A stretch of 10,132 bases of DNA from Mailhella sp. (GCA_020024815.1 JAHHTE010000065.1:1-10132), one strand, 5' to 3'; counted from the first letter of the stretch, positions 1 to 8,124 are shown. Notes: generated from the letters alone by a model not told the origin. Numbers and translations: made by a program.

Positions 1-102
1 ACTTATTTATACTTGATAACATAATTATTTTTTTATTTTTTATGAGAAAAGACCGTTACCAATACCTAAGTAAGCAAATTTATTAAAACTTATTTGCATA
101 AA

Positions 103-130
103 TTTTCCTAATTATGGGAGCTTAGGAAAA
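103..130 (-). terminator. 9-bp inverted repeat downstream of the operon, possible terminator or 3' stabiliser
   Basis: TTTTCCTAA (103-111) and TTAGGAAAA (122-130) pair perfectly around a 10-base loop, 47 bases past the stop of the last gene. On the minus-strand transcript the stem is followed by only a short A/T mixture, not a proper U-run, so it is not a classical intrinsic terminator. A second, weaker repeat (GCAAAT at 74-79, ATTTGC at 92-97) lies just beyond. No other feature is seen in bases 1-176. Confidence 0.35.
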
Positions 131-176
131 AACATTTCCCAAAAAAATAATAAATTTAATTTATCCTCCCAACTAT

Positions 177-2240
177 CTATTTCTTTTTCCATTTAAATAA
201 AAGCATAGTAATATCATCAGATTGTACAGCTTTTCCTCTAAAGGAAACAACATCATCATATAATTCTTTTAAAACATGATTTATATCTTGGTTATTAACA
301 GTAAAAAATGCCTGTTTTAACCTTTTTTCACCATAAAATTCATTTTTCTCATTCATTGCTTCAGTAATTCCATCAGTATACAAAAAACACATATCATTTT
401 TCTGTAATTGTATTGAGGAAAGCTTATATTCAATATTTTCAATACCTCCAACTAATGGACCACTTAACATTTCAATTCTTTGTATTTTCTTATTTTCTTG
501 ATTTATAAGATAAGGAAAACAATGCCCTCCATTAGCAAACTCAAAAACACCAGTCTCTTCATCAAAAAGTCCAATAAAAAGAGTTACAAACATACAACGA
601 GGGTTATTTTCACTTATGGTATCATTAATTTTTTGCATTGTCATGGCAGGATCTAAGCCACTTGTCATGGCATAACGGATAAGTGTTACAGTCATTGACA
701 TAAATAATGCTGCTGCAATTCCTTTTCCTGCCACATCTCCAATCACAACAACTTGTTTTCCATTTGGTAAAGTGAAAAAGTCATATAAATCCCCACCTAT
801 TTCTTTAGCTGGTTCTAAAAAAGCATTTACAACAAAATTTTCTGTTTGCGGAGCTGATTCACTTTTACGTAAAATTCCTTTTTGAATATCTCTAGCAGCA
901 TTTAATTCTGCTTGAATTTTTTGTGAAGTTGCTTGAGTAACCAAAAGCTTTTGAATATTTTGTTCTAAAGCAAGCCCCATTTTTGAAAAAGCAGACGCTA
1001 ATTGCCCTACTTCATCAGTACGAGTTAGAGGCAAATCTTGAGTGAATTTTGCTAAAACTTTTTGCCCAGAATTTTGACTTTCTTTTTCTTGATCAATAAA
1101 ATTATCAAAATCAGCTTGTGCTAAGCCTAAAACTTTTTTTATAAGTAACTGTAACGGTGTAATAATTCTATATGCCAACAATAAACCTAATGAAGCACAA
1201 ATAGCAACAACAATGCTTGCAAGAATAACTAATCTATATAAAATATGCTTAGAATGTCCCTCTATTTCAGCAAGAGGTACAGCAGCTATAACATACCAAT
1301 CTAAAGCTTTAAAATACGATAAACGAATTATAGTATCTCCCCAACCTTTAAAATAGGAATTATCAGGAATTTCATCATCTTTATAATAAAAATGAGCAAA
1401 TTTTTCTTTTCTTACAATATCAAGCATATATTGAGGAATATCATTTATATTATCTTTTTCAATATTTCCTTTTGAAGCTAATAAAGAAGATGTTCCTGAA
1501 AATAATCCTATTATACTATTTGGATATAAAGCTAAAGAATCAAATTTTTCTTGCATTGAATCTATAATGCCTTGCTCTGTAATTTGCCCATTTTGTTTTA
1601 TATCAGCTAAAACAGAGCCAAACATAATAACATAATCTTTATCTAATGGTAAACAGTACAATAAAAGAGAATAATTTTCTAATTGACAATGTTCATATTT
1701 TTCTAATTTCTTACAATCATCACTAGATAAAGTAAAAACAGCAAAGGTTCCTTCACTCGCTAATGTTTCAGTATGTATCATTTTTGATAAAGGCATACCT
1801 TTATAACTTGTTCTATCAACATCTTTCATTAATACTTCTGGATATAAAGACTTGGTTTTTAATTTTCCGCATTCAAAAAGAGCTGAAAATGTTTTTAAAT
1901 TATGTAATGTATTTCCCCAATGAGAAAAAATTTCTTCACGTTTACTTGCCTCAAGCCAATCTAAATCTTTCCATGTATTTTTTGCTAATAATGCTGTTGT
2001 TTGTAAGTGTATTTTTCGTTCTAAAACAGTCATTACTTCTGTTGAAACTAAATTTAAGTAACGAAAATTAATATTATCTTCAATCAAATACATTACGTTA
2101 CCAAAAGATTTCTCTTCAAATTGCCTACTAATTTTTTTTAAATTTCCATACGTCATTATAATAACAGGCAATGTTATCATTGTAACAGAAAAAACAACAA
2201 GCATAAAAATTTTTGTACGTAAAGAAAGATTTGTAAGCAT
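177..2240 (-). CDS. Membrane sensor phosphatase: Cache-like domain, HAMP, SpoIIE/RsbU-type PP2C
   Basis: Predicted inner-membrane serine/threonine phosphatase of the RsbU/SpoIIE family, which dephosphorylates anti-anti-sigma (STAS) proteins in partner-switching pathways. The 687-residue chain has a membrane segment at about 9-31, an extracytoplasmic sensor region at 32-333 ending in a Cache-like stretch (LDWYVIAAVPLAEI, 313-326), a second membrane segment at 334-357, HAMP at about 358-432 and the phosphatase domain from about 445 to the end. The expected metal-binding acidic motifs are all present: GGDLYDF (482-488), GDVAGKG (501-507), TDG (622-624) and SDD (674-676), so it should be active. 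The sensor region holds four cysteines (124, 176, 185, 196). HAMP has an enlarged connector (about 380-406). The ATG lies 1 nt after the regulator's stop, with only a weak ribosome-binding site, so translation is probably coupled. The layout resembles Bordetella BtrU and chlamydial RsbU, both tied to type III secretion or developmental control. Its partner kinase and STAS protein are not in the window. The family is sure; the T3SS role is inferred from position. Confidence 0.9.
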   Translation of the reverse strand: MLTNLSLRTKIFMLVVFSVTMITLPVIIMTYGNLKKISRQFEEKSFGNVMYLIEDNINFRYLNLVSTEVMTVLERKIHLQTTALLAKNTWKDLDWLEASKREEIFSHWGNTLHNLKTFSALFECGKLKTKSLYPEVLMKDVDRTSYKGMPLSKMIHTETLASEGTFAVFTLSSDDCKKLEKYEHCQLENYSLLLYCLPLDKDYVIMFGSVLADIKQNGQITEQGIIDSMQEKFDSLALYPNSIIGLFSGTSSLLASKGNIEKDNINDIPQYMLDIVRKEKFAHFYYKDDEIPDNSYFKGWGDTIIRLSYFKALDWYVIAAVPLAEIEGHSKHILYRLVILASIVVAICASLGLLLAYRIITPLQLLIKKVLGLAQADFDNFIDQEKESQNSGQKVLAKFTQDLPLTRTDEVGQLASAFSKMGLALEQNIQKLLVTQATSQKIQAELNAARDIQKGILRKSESAPQTENFVVNAFLEPAKEIGGDLYDFFTLPNGKQVVVIGDVAGKGIAAALFMSMTVTLIRYAMTSGLDPAMTMQKINDTISENNPRCMFVTLFIGLFDEETGVFEFANGGHCFPYLINQENKKIQRIEMLSGPLVGGIENIEYKLSSIQLQKNDMCFLYTDGITEAMNEKNEFYGEKRLKQAFFTVNNQDINHVLKELYDDVVSFRGKAVQSDDITMLLFKWKKK

Positions 2241-2241
2241 C

Positions 2242-3549
2242 TTATTTATCTAATCCCATTCTAATAAGCTTTTTGCGTAAACCTTCTCGCGTTATTCCCA
2301 AAAGTTTAGCAGCCTTACTACGATTTCCATCACAATATTTTAATGTTTCAGTAATTATTTTTTCTTCATTTTCTAATAAATTATATGTTTTTTCTTCTCG
2401 ATTCAAAACAATATTTTTATCTTCAACTGTACCTATTTCATTTATATTATTATTTATTTTTTCTTCACATTGTGTTAATTGATTTTTTTTGCTAGAAAAA
2501 AATTCTTGTATTCTTTGTGATAAATCAGAAAATTCCACACAATCAGAAAAACAAAGAACAGATAATCGCTCCATTTCATTATGCAATTCACGAACATTAC
2601 CTTTCCACGTATATTCTAAAAAAGCTTTTTTAACTGCTTCTGATAAACGCAAACTTGGTCTTGCTACTTCTTTACAAAATCTTTCTAAAAATTTTTCAGC
2701 TAATAATAAAACATCTTCCCCTCTTTCATGTAAAGAAGGTATACGTATTTCTGCTACTGCAAGACGATAATATAAATCTTGTCTAAATTTTCCTTCTTGC
2801 ATTGCCTTTTCAATATTAACATTTGTTGCTGAAATAACCTTAACATTTATTGGAATAGGTTTAGAACTACCAACACGATAAATTTCTTGTTCTTCTAAAA
2901 CTCGTAATAATTTTGCCTGGTTAGGCAATGTCATATCAGCTAATTCATCAAGAAAAATAGTACCACCATTTGCCTCTTCAAATAATCCTTTTCTTGAATT
3001 AACTCCTGTTGCAACCCCTTTTTCAATACCAAACATTTCACTTTCAAAAAGAGCTTCTGGAATAGCAGTACAATTTACAGGAATAAAAGGAGCTTCACTT
3101 CTTGGAGAGTTAAAATGTATATATTTTGCAAAAACTTCTTTTCCTGTGCCTGTTTCTCCCAATAACATTGTATTTATGGGTCGTTTAGCAATATTGGTTG
3201 CAATTTTAATAATTGTTTGCATTTTTTCACATTGACCAATAATTTTATTTTCACTACTTTTTTCATTAACAAGATCAATCAATTTAGAATTTTTTGTTTG
3301 CAACCATTGCTTAGCTTCTTCAAGTTCTTTATTTTTTTTAGTAAGTTCTTCAATAAGACGTGTATTATATAAATCTCTACTTTCAACTTTAACAAGCATT
3401 AACCCAAAAGCTTCTGCTAATTTAGCTAATTTTTCAGGAACATTTTTATTTGCAGTTAAACTAAAAAGTTCCTTATCATCAAATTGCCTTGCCCATGCCA
3501 CATCATCACAAATAGAAATAATGGTATCTAATACTTTATCATCTTTCAT
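2242..3549 (-). CDS. Sigma-54-dependent-type AAA+ regulator without receiver domain, Fis-type HTH
   Basis: Transcription regulator of the bacterial enhancer-binding protein family. Numbering from a TTG at 3555, it has an N-terminal region of about 100 residues with no receiver-type phosphorylation pattern and a likely coiled coil (about 62-98). The AAA+ domain follows, with Walker A GETGTGKE (133-140), Walker B TIFLDE (199-204), sensor I ISATN (241-245), arginine-finger region FRQDLYYRL (257-265) and sensor II GNVREL (319-324). A polar linker leads to a Fis-type helix-turn-helix (about 399-437: NRSKAAKLLGITREGLRKKL). The loop that normally reads GAFTGA and touches sigma-54 reads GVATGV (180-185). 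I chose the ATG at 3549 (435 residues) because the TTG at 3555 directly abuts the sctU stop; neither start has a clear ribosome-binding site. It sits between sctU and the phosphatase gene, so it probably regulates this secretion system, possibly through the sigma-54-type promoter before sctW. Its activating signal is unknown. Confidence 0.9.
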   Translation of the reverse strand: MKDDKVLDTIISICDDVAWARQFDDKELFSLTANKNVPEKLAKLAEAFGLMLVKVESRDLYNTRLIEELTKKNKELEEAKQWLQTKNSKLIDLVNEKSSENKIIGQCEKMQTIIKIATNIAKRPINTMLLGETGTGKEVFAKYIHFNSPRSEAPFIPVNCTAIPEALFESEMFGIEKGVATGVNSRKGLFEEANGGTIFLDELADMTLPNQAKLLRVLEEQEIYRVGSSKPIPINVKVISATNVNIEKAMQEGKFRQDLYYRLAVAEIRIPSLHERGEDVLLLAEKFLERFCKEVARPSLRLSEAVKKAFLEYTWKGNVRELHNEMERLSVLCFSDCVEFSDLSQRIQEFFSSKKNQLTQCEEKINNNINEIGTVEDKNIVLNREEKTYNLLENEEKIITETLKYCDGNRSKAAKLLGITREGLRKKLIRMGLDK

Positions 3550-3555
3550 AAACAA

Positions 3556-4593
3556 CTACTTTTTTAATGATTGAACCCATCTAATAACTTCTGCAACAGG
3601 TTGAATTAAATCTGTTGGAATATATTCATTTTCTTCTACATTTTGATATAAACTTCTAGCCAAAGGAACATTCCTCATAATTGGAATGCCTTCTTCTTCA
3701 GCAACTTTAATCATACGCTTTGCTAACTCCCCTTCCCCTTTAGCTAATACAATTGGTAATGGAGTTTTATCTTTTTCATAATCTAAAGCCACTGCATAGT
3801 GAGTTGGATTTACCACAAGAACCTTTGCTTTTCTTACATTATTTATAGAGTTTTGATCTAACATTTCCTTATATAATTGTTTTCTTTTACTTTTTATATA
3901 AGGATCACCTTCCATTTCTTTATATTCTCTTTTTATTTCATCTTTACTCATTAAATGCTTTTTTGTATATTGCCAACGTTGAAATAAATAATCCAATGCT
4001 GAAATTATACAAAAAGCAATACTTGTATATAATAACAAATCACGAATTGCATCACAAATAATTGCCCACAAAATTGCTATTGATGTTGTTTGAATCTTAA
4101 AAAAAGAACCCATATAGCTTTGTAAAACATAGTATACAAAATAACCTATAATTGCAACTTTTAGCGTATTTTTTAAAAGCTCCACACCATTTTTCAAACT
4201 AAAAACTTTTTTGAACCATTTATTTGGACTAATATTTTCTAATTTTGGTATTGCTGATTTTACACTAAATAAAAATCCGATTTGTGATAAATTAGCTACT
4301 AACGCACTTCCCATTACTAAAAAAAGAATAGGAAAAACAATATCTGCAAACACACTTATCACTATACTATAAATTTTTCCTATTGCCTCATTATATGGTA
4401 AATGAAATGTTTCAAAAACAAGTGTAAACATTATTATCATTTTTTCATAAATATCTTGTCCCATCACCACAAGATAAATAACTAAAATCAAAACCGTTGC
4501 AGCAATAGGAATTTCTTGACTTCTACAAAGATCTCCTTTTTCTCTTGCTTCTCTCAAGCGTTTAGGGGTAGGTTGTTCTGTTTTATCACTCAT
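3556..4593 (-). CDS. sctU: Type III secretion export apparatus switch protein SctU (YscU/FlhB family)
   Basis: Inner-membrane export protein that switches substrate class after autocleavage. It starts with the family's charged motif (SDKTEQPTPKRLREAREKG, 2-20), has four hydrophobic segments (about 29-46, 80-102, 145-160, 175-205) and a cytoplasmic domain with the autocleavage site NPTH at 262-265 (bases 3799-3810), followed by YAVAL. Cleavage is expected between N262 and P263, as in YscU and FlhB. At 345 residues it is full length (YscU is about 354). Its ATG overlaps the sctT stop as ATGA (4590-4593) and has no visible Shine-Dalgarno sequence, which implies translational coupling to sctT. 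An injectisome rather than flagellar assignment follows from the neighbours sctW, sctX, sctY and sctV. Confidence 0.96.
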   Translation of the reverse strand: MSDKTEQPTPKRLREAREKGDLCRSQEIPIAATVLILVIYLVVMGQDIYEKMIIMFTLVFETFHLPYNEAIGKIYSIVISVFADIVFPILFLVMGSALVANLSQIGFLFSVKSAIPKLENISPNKWFKKVFSLKNGVELLKNTLKVAIIGYFVYYVLQSYMGSFFKIQTTSIAILWAIICDAIRDLLLYTSIAFCIISALDYLFQRWQYTKKHLMSKDEIKREYKEMEGDPYIKSKRKQLYKEMLDQNSINNVRKAKVLVVNPTHYAVALDYEKDKTPLPIVLAKGEGELAKRMIKVAEEEGIPIMRNVPLARSLYQNVEENEYIPTDLIQPVAEVIRWVQSLKK

Positions 4594-5402
4594 AAAATTA
4601 TAGTTAATTGTTTTTCTATTTGTTGAAAAATATTATTTAAAATAGGATTAAAACCTTTAACCAACAATGCAAAATAAAAAATTAATAAAAAAGCAACTAT
4701 TCCACTTTTTATTGGCATTGCAAGAATATAAACATTTAATTGTGATGCAAATCTATTTATTAATGCAAGTGAAATATCTGTTAATAAACACGCTACAATA
4801 ATTGGAGCTGAAAAAAGCAACATTATTTGCATTAGATACCCAACTTGTCCTGCAAAAATTATTGGAAAATTTTCATTTGTAAAAACAGAAAGCGGTATAA
4901 ACTCCCTTACTGGATAAAGAATATAACTTGCGTATAAAAATTGTAAAAAAACTAAAAATGCTCCACCTGAAAAAAATATATAAACAATACCTTGAAAGAA
5001 AAATGAACCCAATGGTGATGTTTGTTCACCTGATAAAGGATCACTTTCCATAGCTTGCGTTAATCCTCTTTGGTTATCTATAAAAAAGCCTGCTGATTGT
5101 ATTGCCCAAAACAATATTCCCACTAATAACCCAATAAAAAAACCTAGTAATGCTTCTTTTATAATTACTAGAACAATAAAAAGAAAATGATATTCTGTCC
5201 AACTAAGAGCTTTTGCCTCATCAAGCATTAAAGGGTGCAATACAAAATAAAGAGCAATAGCAATACAAAATTTAAGTTGCCCTGTTAAAATTTGTGATGC
5301 CATAAAAGGTAAAATTGTTATGGCAACAAAAATTCGTGGCAAACCAAAAGTCATTGCCATAATATGTTCCATTATTTGTAAACTTTCGAATAATGCTTCC
5401 AT
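4590..5402 (-). CDS. sctT: Type III secretion export apparatus protein SctT (YscT/FliR family)
   Basis: Polytopic inner-membrane protein of the export gate; one SctT joins SctR and SctS in the helical R5-S4-T1 assembly. The 270 residues (YscT is about 261) are nearly all hydrophobic segments, with family-like stretches KEALLGFFIGLLVG (82-95), GFFIDNQRG (105-113), SGEQTSPLG (124-132) and the C-terminal SAPIIVACLLTDISLALINR (198-217) followed by NVYILAMPIKSG (223-234). It starts 17 nt after sctS. The leader is very AT-rich with no Shine-Dalgarno motif and a short tandem duplication of TATAGTTT just before the start, so reinitiation after sctS is likely. Its stop overlaps the sctU start by 4 nt. 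Confidence 0.95.
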   Translation of the reverse strand: MEALFESLQIMEHIMAMTFGLPRIFVAITILPFMASQILTGQLKFCIAIALYFVLHPLMLDEAKALSWTEYHFLFIVLVIIKEALLGFFIGLLVGILFWAIQSAGFFIDNQRGLTQAMESDPLSGEQTSPLGSFFFQGIVYIFFSGGAFLVFLQFLYASYILYPVREFIPLSVFTNENFPIIFAGQVGYLMQIMLLFSAPIIVACLLTDISLALINRFASQLNVYILAMPIKSGIVAFLLIFYFALLVKGFNPILNNIFQQIEKQLTIIL

Positions 5403-5419
5403 ATAAATAAACTATAAAA

Positions 5420-5674
5420 CTATAATAAATAAAAACGAGTAAAAATATCATTAGAATACGTTAATAATTGTCCACAAAGCCATGCTCCCATAAAAAAAAG
5501 AGTAATAATTACAGTAACAAGTTTTATACCAAAAGTTAACGTTTGTTCTTGTAATTGTGTAATTGCTTGTAGCAAACTTATTATTATACCAACTAATGAG
5601 GCTACTATAATTGGTGGTAATGAAATGATTAAAACTAAATAAAGTCCTTGCACTGCAAAATTAATAACGTCCAT
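5420..5674 (-). CDS. sctS: Type III secretion export apparatus protein SctS (YscS/FliQ family)
   Basis: Small inner-membrane subunit of the export gate. The 84 residues form two long hydrophobic hairpin helices (about 11-36 and 48-74) around the conserved polar turn LQAITQLQEQTLTFGIK (35-51), the hallmark of the SctS/FliQ family (YscS is 88 residues, so this is full length). The ATG follows the sctV stop by 8 nt and has a Shine-Dalgarno-like AGAGG that overlaps that stop. sctR normally sits just before sctS in Ysc-type clusters; here sctV takes that place, so sctR must lie elsewhere. Confidence 0.95.
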   Translation of the reverse strand: MDVINFAVQGLYLVLIISLPPIIVASLVGIIISLLQAITQLQEQTLTFGIKLVTVIITLFFMGAWLCGQLLTYSNDIFTRFYLL

Positions 5675-5682
5675 ATTTGCCT

Positions 5683-7776
5683 CTAAAACCTTATTCGATC
5701 AATAGGTTGCACTGAAATTTCAGGAGTAAGTTCTTGATAGGCAACAACAGGCAAATTATAAAATTCCCCTTCTATAAGTCGCCGAACATATCGTCTAATA
5801 TCCATTGAAGCTAAAAGAACAGGTTTTTGTGTACTAGAAGAATTTTTTTGCATAATTGTTCGTATAATATCCAAAATTTTCTTTGATGAATCAGGGTCTA
5901 AAGCTAAAAAAGATCCAGCAGAAGTTTGACGAATTGCCTTACGAACTAATTCTTCAACTTGTGGATCTATCAAAATTGCAGGTAACATATTATGCCCTTT
6001 TGAATACATATAACTTATTTGACGCTTTAAACTCCCTCGTACATATTCTGTTAGCATAACAGAATCTTTTTCTTTTGGAGCCCATTCAATCAATGCTTCT
6101 AAAATATTTCGTAAATCACGAATAGATATTTGTTCTTGTACTAATCGCTGAAAAATCTCTGCAATTCTTTGTGTGGGAAGTAAACGCGTAACTTCATGCA
6201 CAAGATCAGGTGTTCTTTCTTCCATTTTATCCAATAAATATTTTGTTTCTTGCATTCCCAAAAATGTTGATGCATGACGAGATAAAATTAAAGATAAATG
6301 ATATGCCAAAATTTTTGCAGGAAACATACAAGAAATTCCAGCTCGTATTAATGAATCTTTATATTCTTGTGATACCCAAACAGATGGAATATCAGGTAAA
6401 AACTGTTCCCCAATCTTATATTCTATACCAAACATCTCAAGATTTTGTGTGGTATCTCTTACTAAAATCATATTTTTTTCTAACTGTCCTTGAGACATAG
6501 GAATTTCATTAACATTAAGCATATAAGAAATATGTTCTAAACTTTCATTAGAACGAATATGAATACCCGGAAAAGGAACACCTAAATCAAAATATAATGC
6601 TCGTCTAAGAGCTACAAGTTCCTCATTTAAATTTTCATAATCTAATATTTCACCAAATTCAGGAGAAATATCCAAAATAATAGGTATTGTTGGAGAAAAA
6701 CTATCCGAATTATCACTTGCTTTTGCTTTATGTTTTGGTTTTGCAGTTGGCTCTAATGTTTTGGATAATTCATCTTTTACATCAACTTCTTTAGGTGTGT
6801 TTTGAATTTTTTTCAATACAAATCCAAAACCAAAAACTAATGCTCCTAAAGTAAATAATTGAGGTTTTGGAAAACCAGGAATAAGTGCAAATAAAAAAAT
6901 CAATGCACCTGCCATTAAAATTGCTTGTGGCTGTGCAAAAAATTGTTGTCCAACTTGTGCCCCAATATTATCTTCACTATCACCAGAACGTGTAATTAAA
7001 ATCCCAGCAGATATTGAAACTAATAAAGAAGGAATTTGTGAAACCAAACCATCACCAATAGTTAAAATACCATAGGTATGTAATGCTTCAGAACCTGACA
7101 TATTATGCTGTGTTATTCCTATAATTGTTCCTCCAACAATATTCACAACAGCAATAATCATTCCTGCTATGCTATCTCCTTTTACAAATTTCATAGCACC
7201 GTCCATAGCACCATACATTTGACTTTCTTGTCCAACTTGTTCACGCCGTTTTTGTGCTTCTTCCATATCAATAACACCAGCACGTAAATCAGCATCAATA
7301 GACATTTGCTTTCCCGGCATAGCATCTAACGTAAATCTAGCTCCAACCTCTGCAACTCTTTCAGCCCCTTTTGCTATAACTAAAAATTGTACAATAGTTA
7401 AAATCAAGAAAACAACTGCACCTACAACAAAATTACCACCTAAAGCAAATTCACCAAAAGTAAAAATAATTTGCCCTGCATCAGCTTGCAAAAGAATTAA
7501 TCGTGTTGTGGTAATATTTAAACCAACACGAAAAAGAGTTGTGAATAAAAGCATAGTAGGAAAAACAGAAAAATCCAAAGCTGTTCGCACATACATTGCC
7601 ATCATTAACATTAAAAATGATAAAACTAAATTAACACCAATAAGCGTATCTACAAGTCCAGTTGGCAATGGAATTATCATTAAAGCTATAACAATAACTA
7701 TTAATAAAACCATATTAATATCATTATGACGTGAAATTAAAGAAACAGCTTTAGCTGTTTTTTGATAAAAACTCAT
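5683..7776 (-). CDS. sctV: Type III secretion export gate protein SctV (YscV/LcrD, FlhA family)
   Basis: Large export-gate protein whose cytoplasmic domain forms the nonameric ring that receives chaperone-substrate complexes. At 697 residues it matches LcrD/YscV (about 704). The N-terminal half carries about eight membrane helices (from about 22 to 321) and the FHIPEP-family signature GARFTLDAMPGKQMSIDADL (145-164), continuing RAG VIDMEEAQKRREQ. A charged linker (about 322-360, rich in K, E and S) leads to the cytoplasmic domain. The start is well supported: ATG overlaps the sctY stop by one base (TAATG at 7774-7778) and an AAAGGGA ribosome-binding site lies just upstream within sctY. Placement directly after sctX-sctY matches the Yersinia order. 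The protein is closer in context to LcrD than to flagellar FlhA, as no flagellar genes are near. Confidence 0.97.
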   Translation of the reverse strand: MSFYQKTAKAVSLISRHNDINMVLLIVIVIALMIIPLPTGLVDTLIGVNLVLSFLMLMMAMYVRTALDFSVFPTMLLFTTLFRVGLNITTTRLILLQADAGQIIFTFGEFALGGNFVVGAVVFLILTIVQFLVIAKGAERVAEVGARFTLDAMPGKQMSIDADLRAGVIDMEEAQKRREQVGQESQMYGAMDGAMKFVKGDSIAGMIIAVVNIVGGTIIGITQHNMSGSEALHTYGILTIGDGLVSQIPSLLVSISAGILITRSGDSEDNIGAQVGQQFFAQPQAILMAGALIFLFALIPGFPKPQLFTLGALVFGFGFVLKKIQNTPKEVDVKDELSKTLEPTAKPKHKAKASDNSDSFSPTIPIILDISPEFGEILDYENLNEELVALRRALYFDLGVPFPGIHIRSNESLEHISYMLNVNEIPMSQGQLEKNMILVRDTTQNLEMFGIEYKIGEQFLPDIPSVWVSQEYKDSLIRAGISCMFPAKILAYHLSLILSRHASTFLGMQETKYLLDKMEERTPDLVHEVTRLLPTQRIAEIFQRLVQEQISIRDLRNILEALIEWAPKEKDSVMLTEYVRGSLKRQISYMYSKGHNMLPAILIDPQVEELVRKAIRQTSAGSFLALDPDSSKKILDIIRTIMQKNSSSTQKPVLLASMDIRRYVRRLIEGEFYNLPVVAYQELTPEISVQPIDRIRF

Positions 7777-8123
7777 TAATTATTCCCTTTTATTGTCAAA
7801 TATTCATTCAACATATTTTGTGCTTCATCATAACGTTTTTCAAGCCATAAAGCCTTAGCTTTTAAAAAATAATATATACTTTTCTTTCCTGATAATATTG
7901 TTTCATCAAAAACATTTTGTAAATATTCTAATGCCTTTTTCCCGTTTTGTTGCGAAATTGCTATAACAGCTAATAATCCAAAAATATTTTTATCATAAGT
8001 TTTTTTATGCGTCATTATAAGAATTGTAGAAAAAATATGTTCTGCTTTTTCATAATCCCCCATTTGATAATATAAGTATCCTAAAATATGTAAGGTTTTT
8101 TGTTCTTCCATTGTTATTTGCAT
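7776..8123 (-). CDS. sctY: SctY (YscY-like), TPR-type chaperone of SctX
   Basis: Small cytoplasmic helical protein that looks like YscY, the chaperone of YscX. It contains TPR-like helical pairs, seen as LGYLYYQMGDYEKAEHIF near the N-terminus and KAKALWLEKRYDEAQNMLNEYL near the C-terminus, which align in pattern with YscY (LNGWLQLQCGHAERA at the start, DLDKARHAYQHYLELK at the end). I place the start at the ATG at 8121-8123, giving 115 residues (YscY is 114). A GAGGGAT ribosome-binding site (8127-8133) sits just before it, and a longer reading from TTG at 8135 would use that site as coding sequence. The ATG is 1 nt after the sctX stop. Assignment rests on length, TPR pattern and the W-N-X-Y-V gene order. 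Confidence 0.85.
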   Translation of the reverse strand: MQITMEEQKTLHILGYLYYQMGDYEKAEHIFSTILIMTHKKTYDKNIFGLLAVIAISQQNGKKALEYLQNVFDETILSGKKSIYYFLKAKALWLEKRYDEAQNMLNEYLTIKGNN

Positions 8124-8124
8124 A

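Noticed and set aside
1763..2071. Plus-strand open frame of about 100 codons
   Set aside because: It lies wholly inside the sensor region of the phosphatase gene on the other strand, has AT-rich low-complexity translation and no ribosome-binding site.
2273..2770. Two plus-strand open frames opposite the regulator gene
   Set aside because: Both are antisense to well-conserved AAA+ and HTH coding sequence and their products resemble nothing; they are shadows of the true frame.
6210..7729. Three plus-strand open frames opposite sctV
   Set aside because: They overlap conserved SctV coding sequence; the products are serine- or asparagine-rich or hydrophobic strings from reversed membrane-helix codons.
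3556..7776. Flagellar export genes (flhA, fliQ, fliR, flhB) as an alternative reading
   Set aside because: The families are homologous, but the operon also encodes a YopN-TyeA-type gatekeeper, a secretion chaperone and SctX-SctY, which belong to injectisomes and not flagella.
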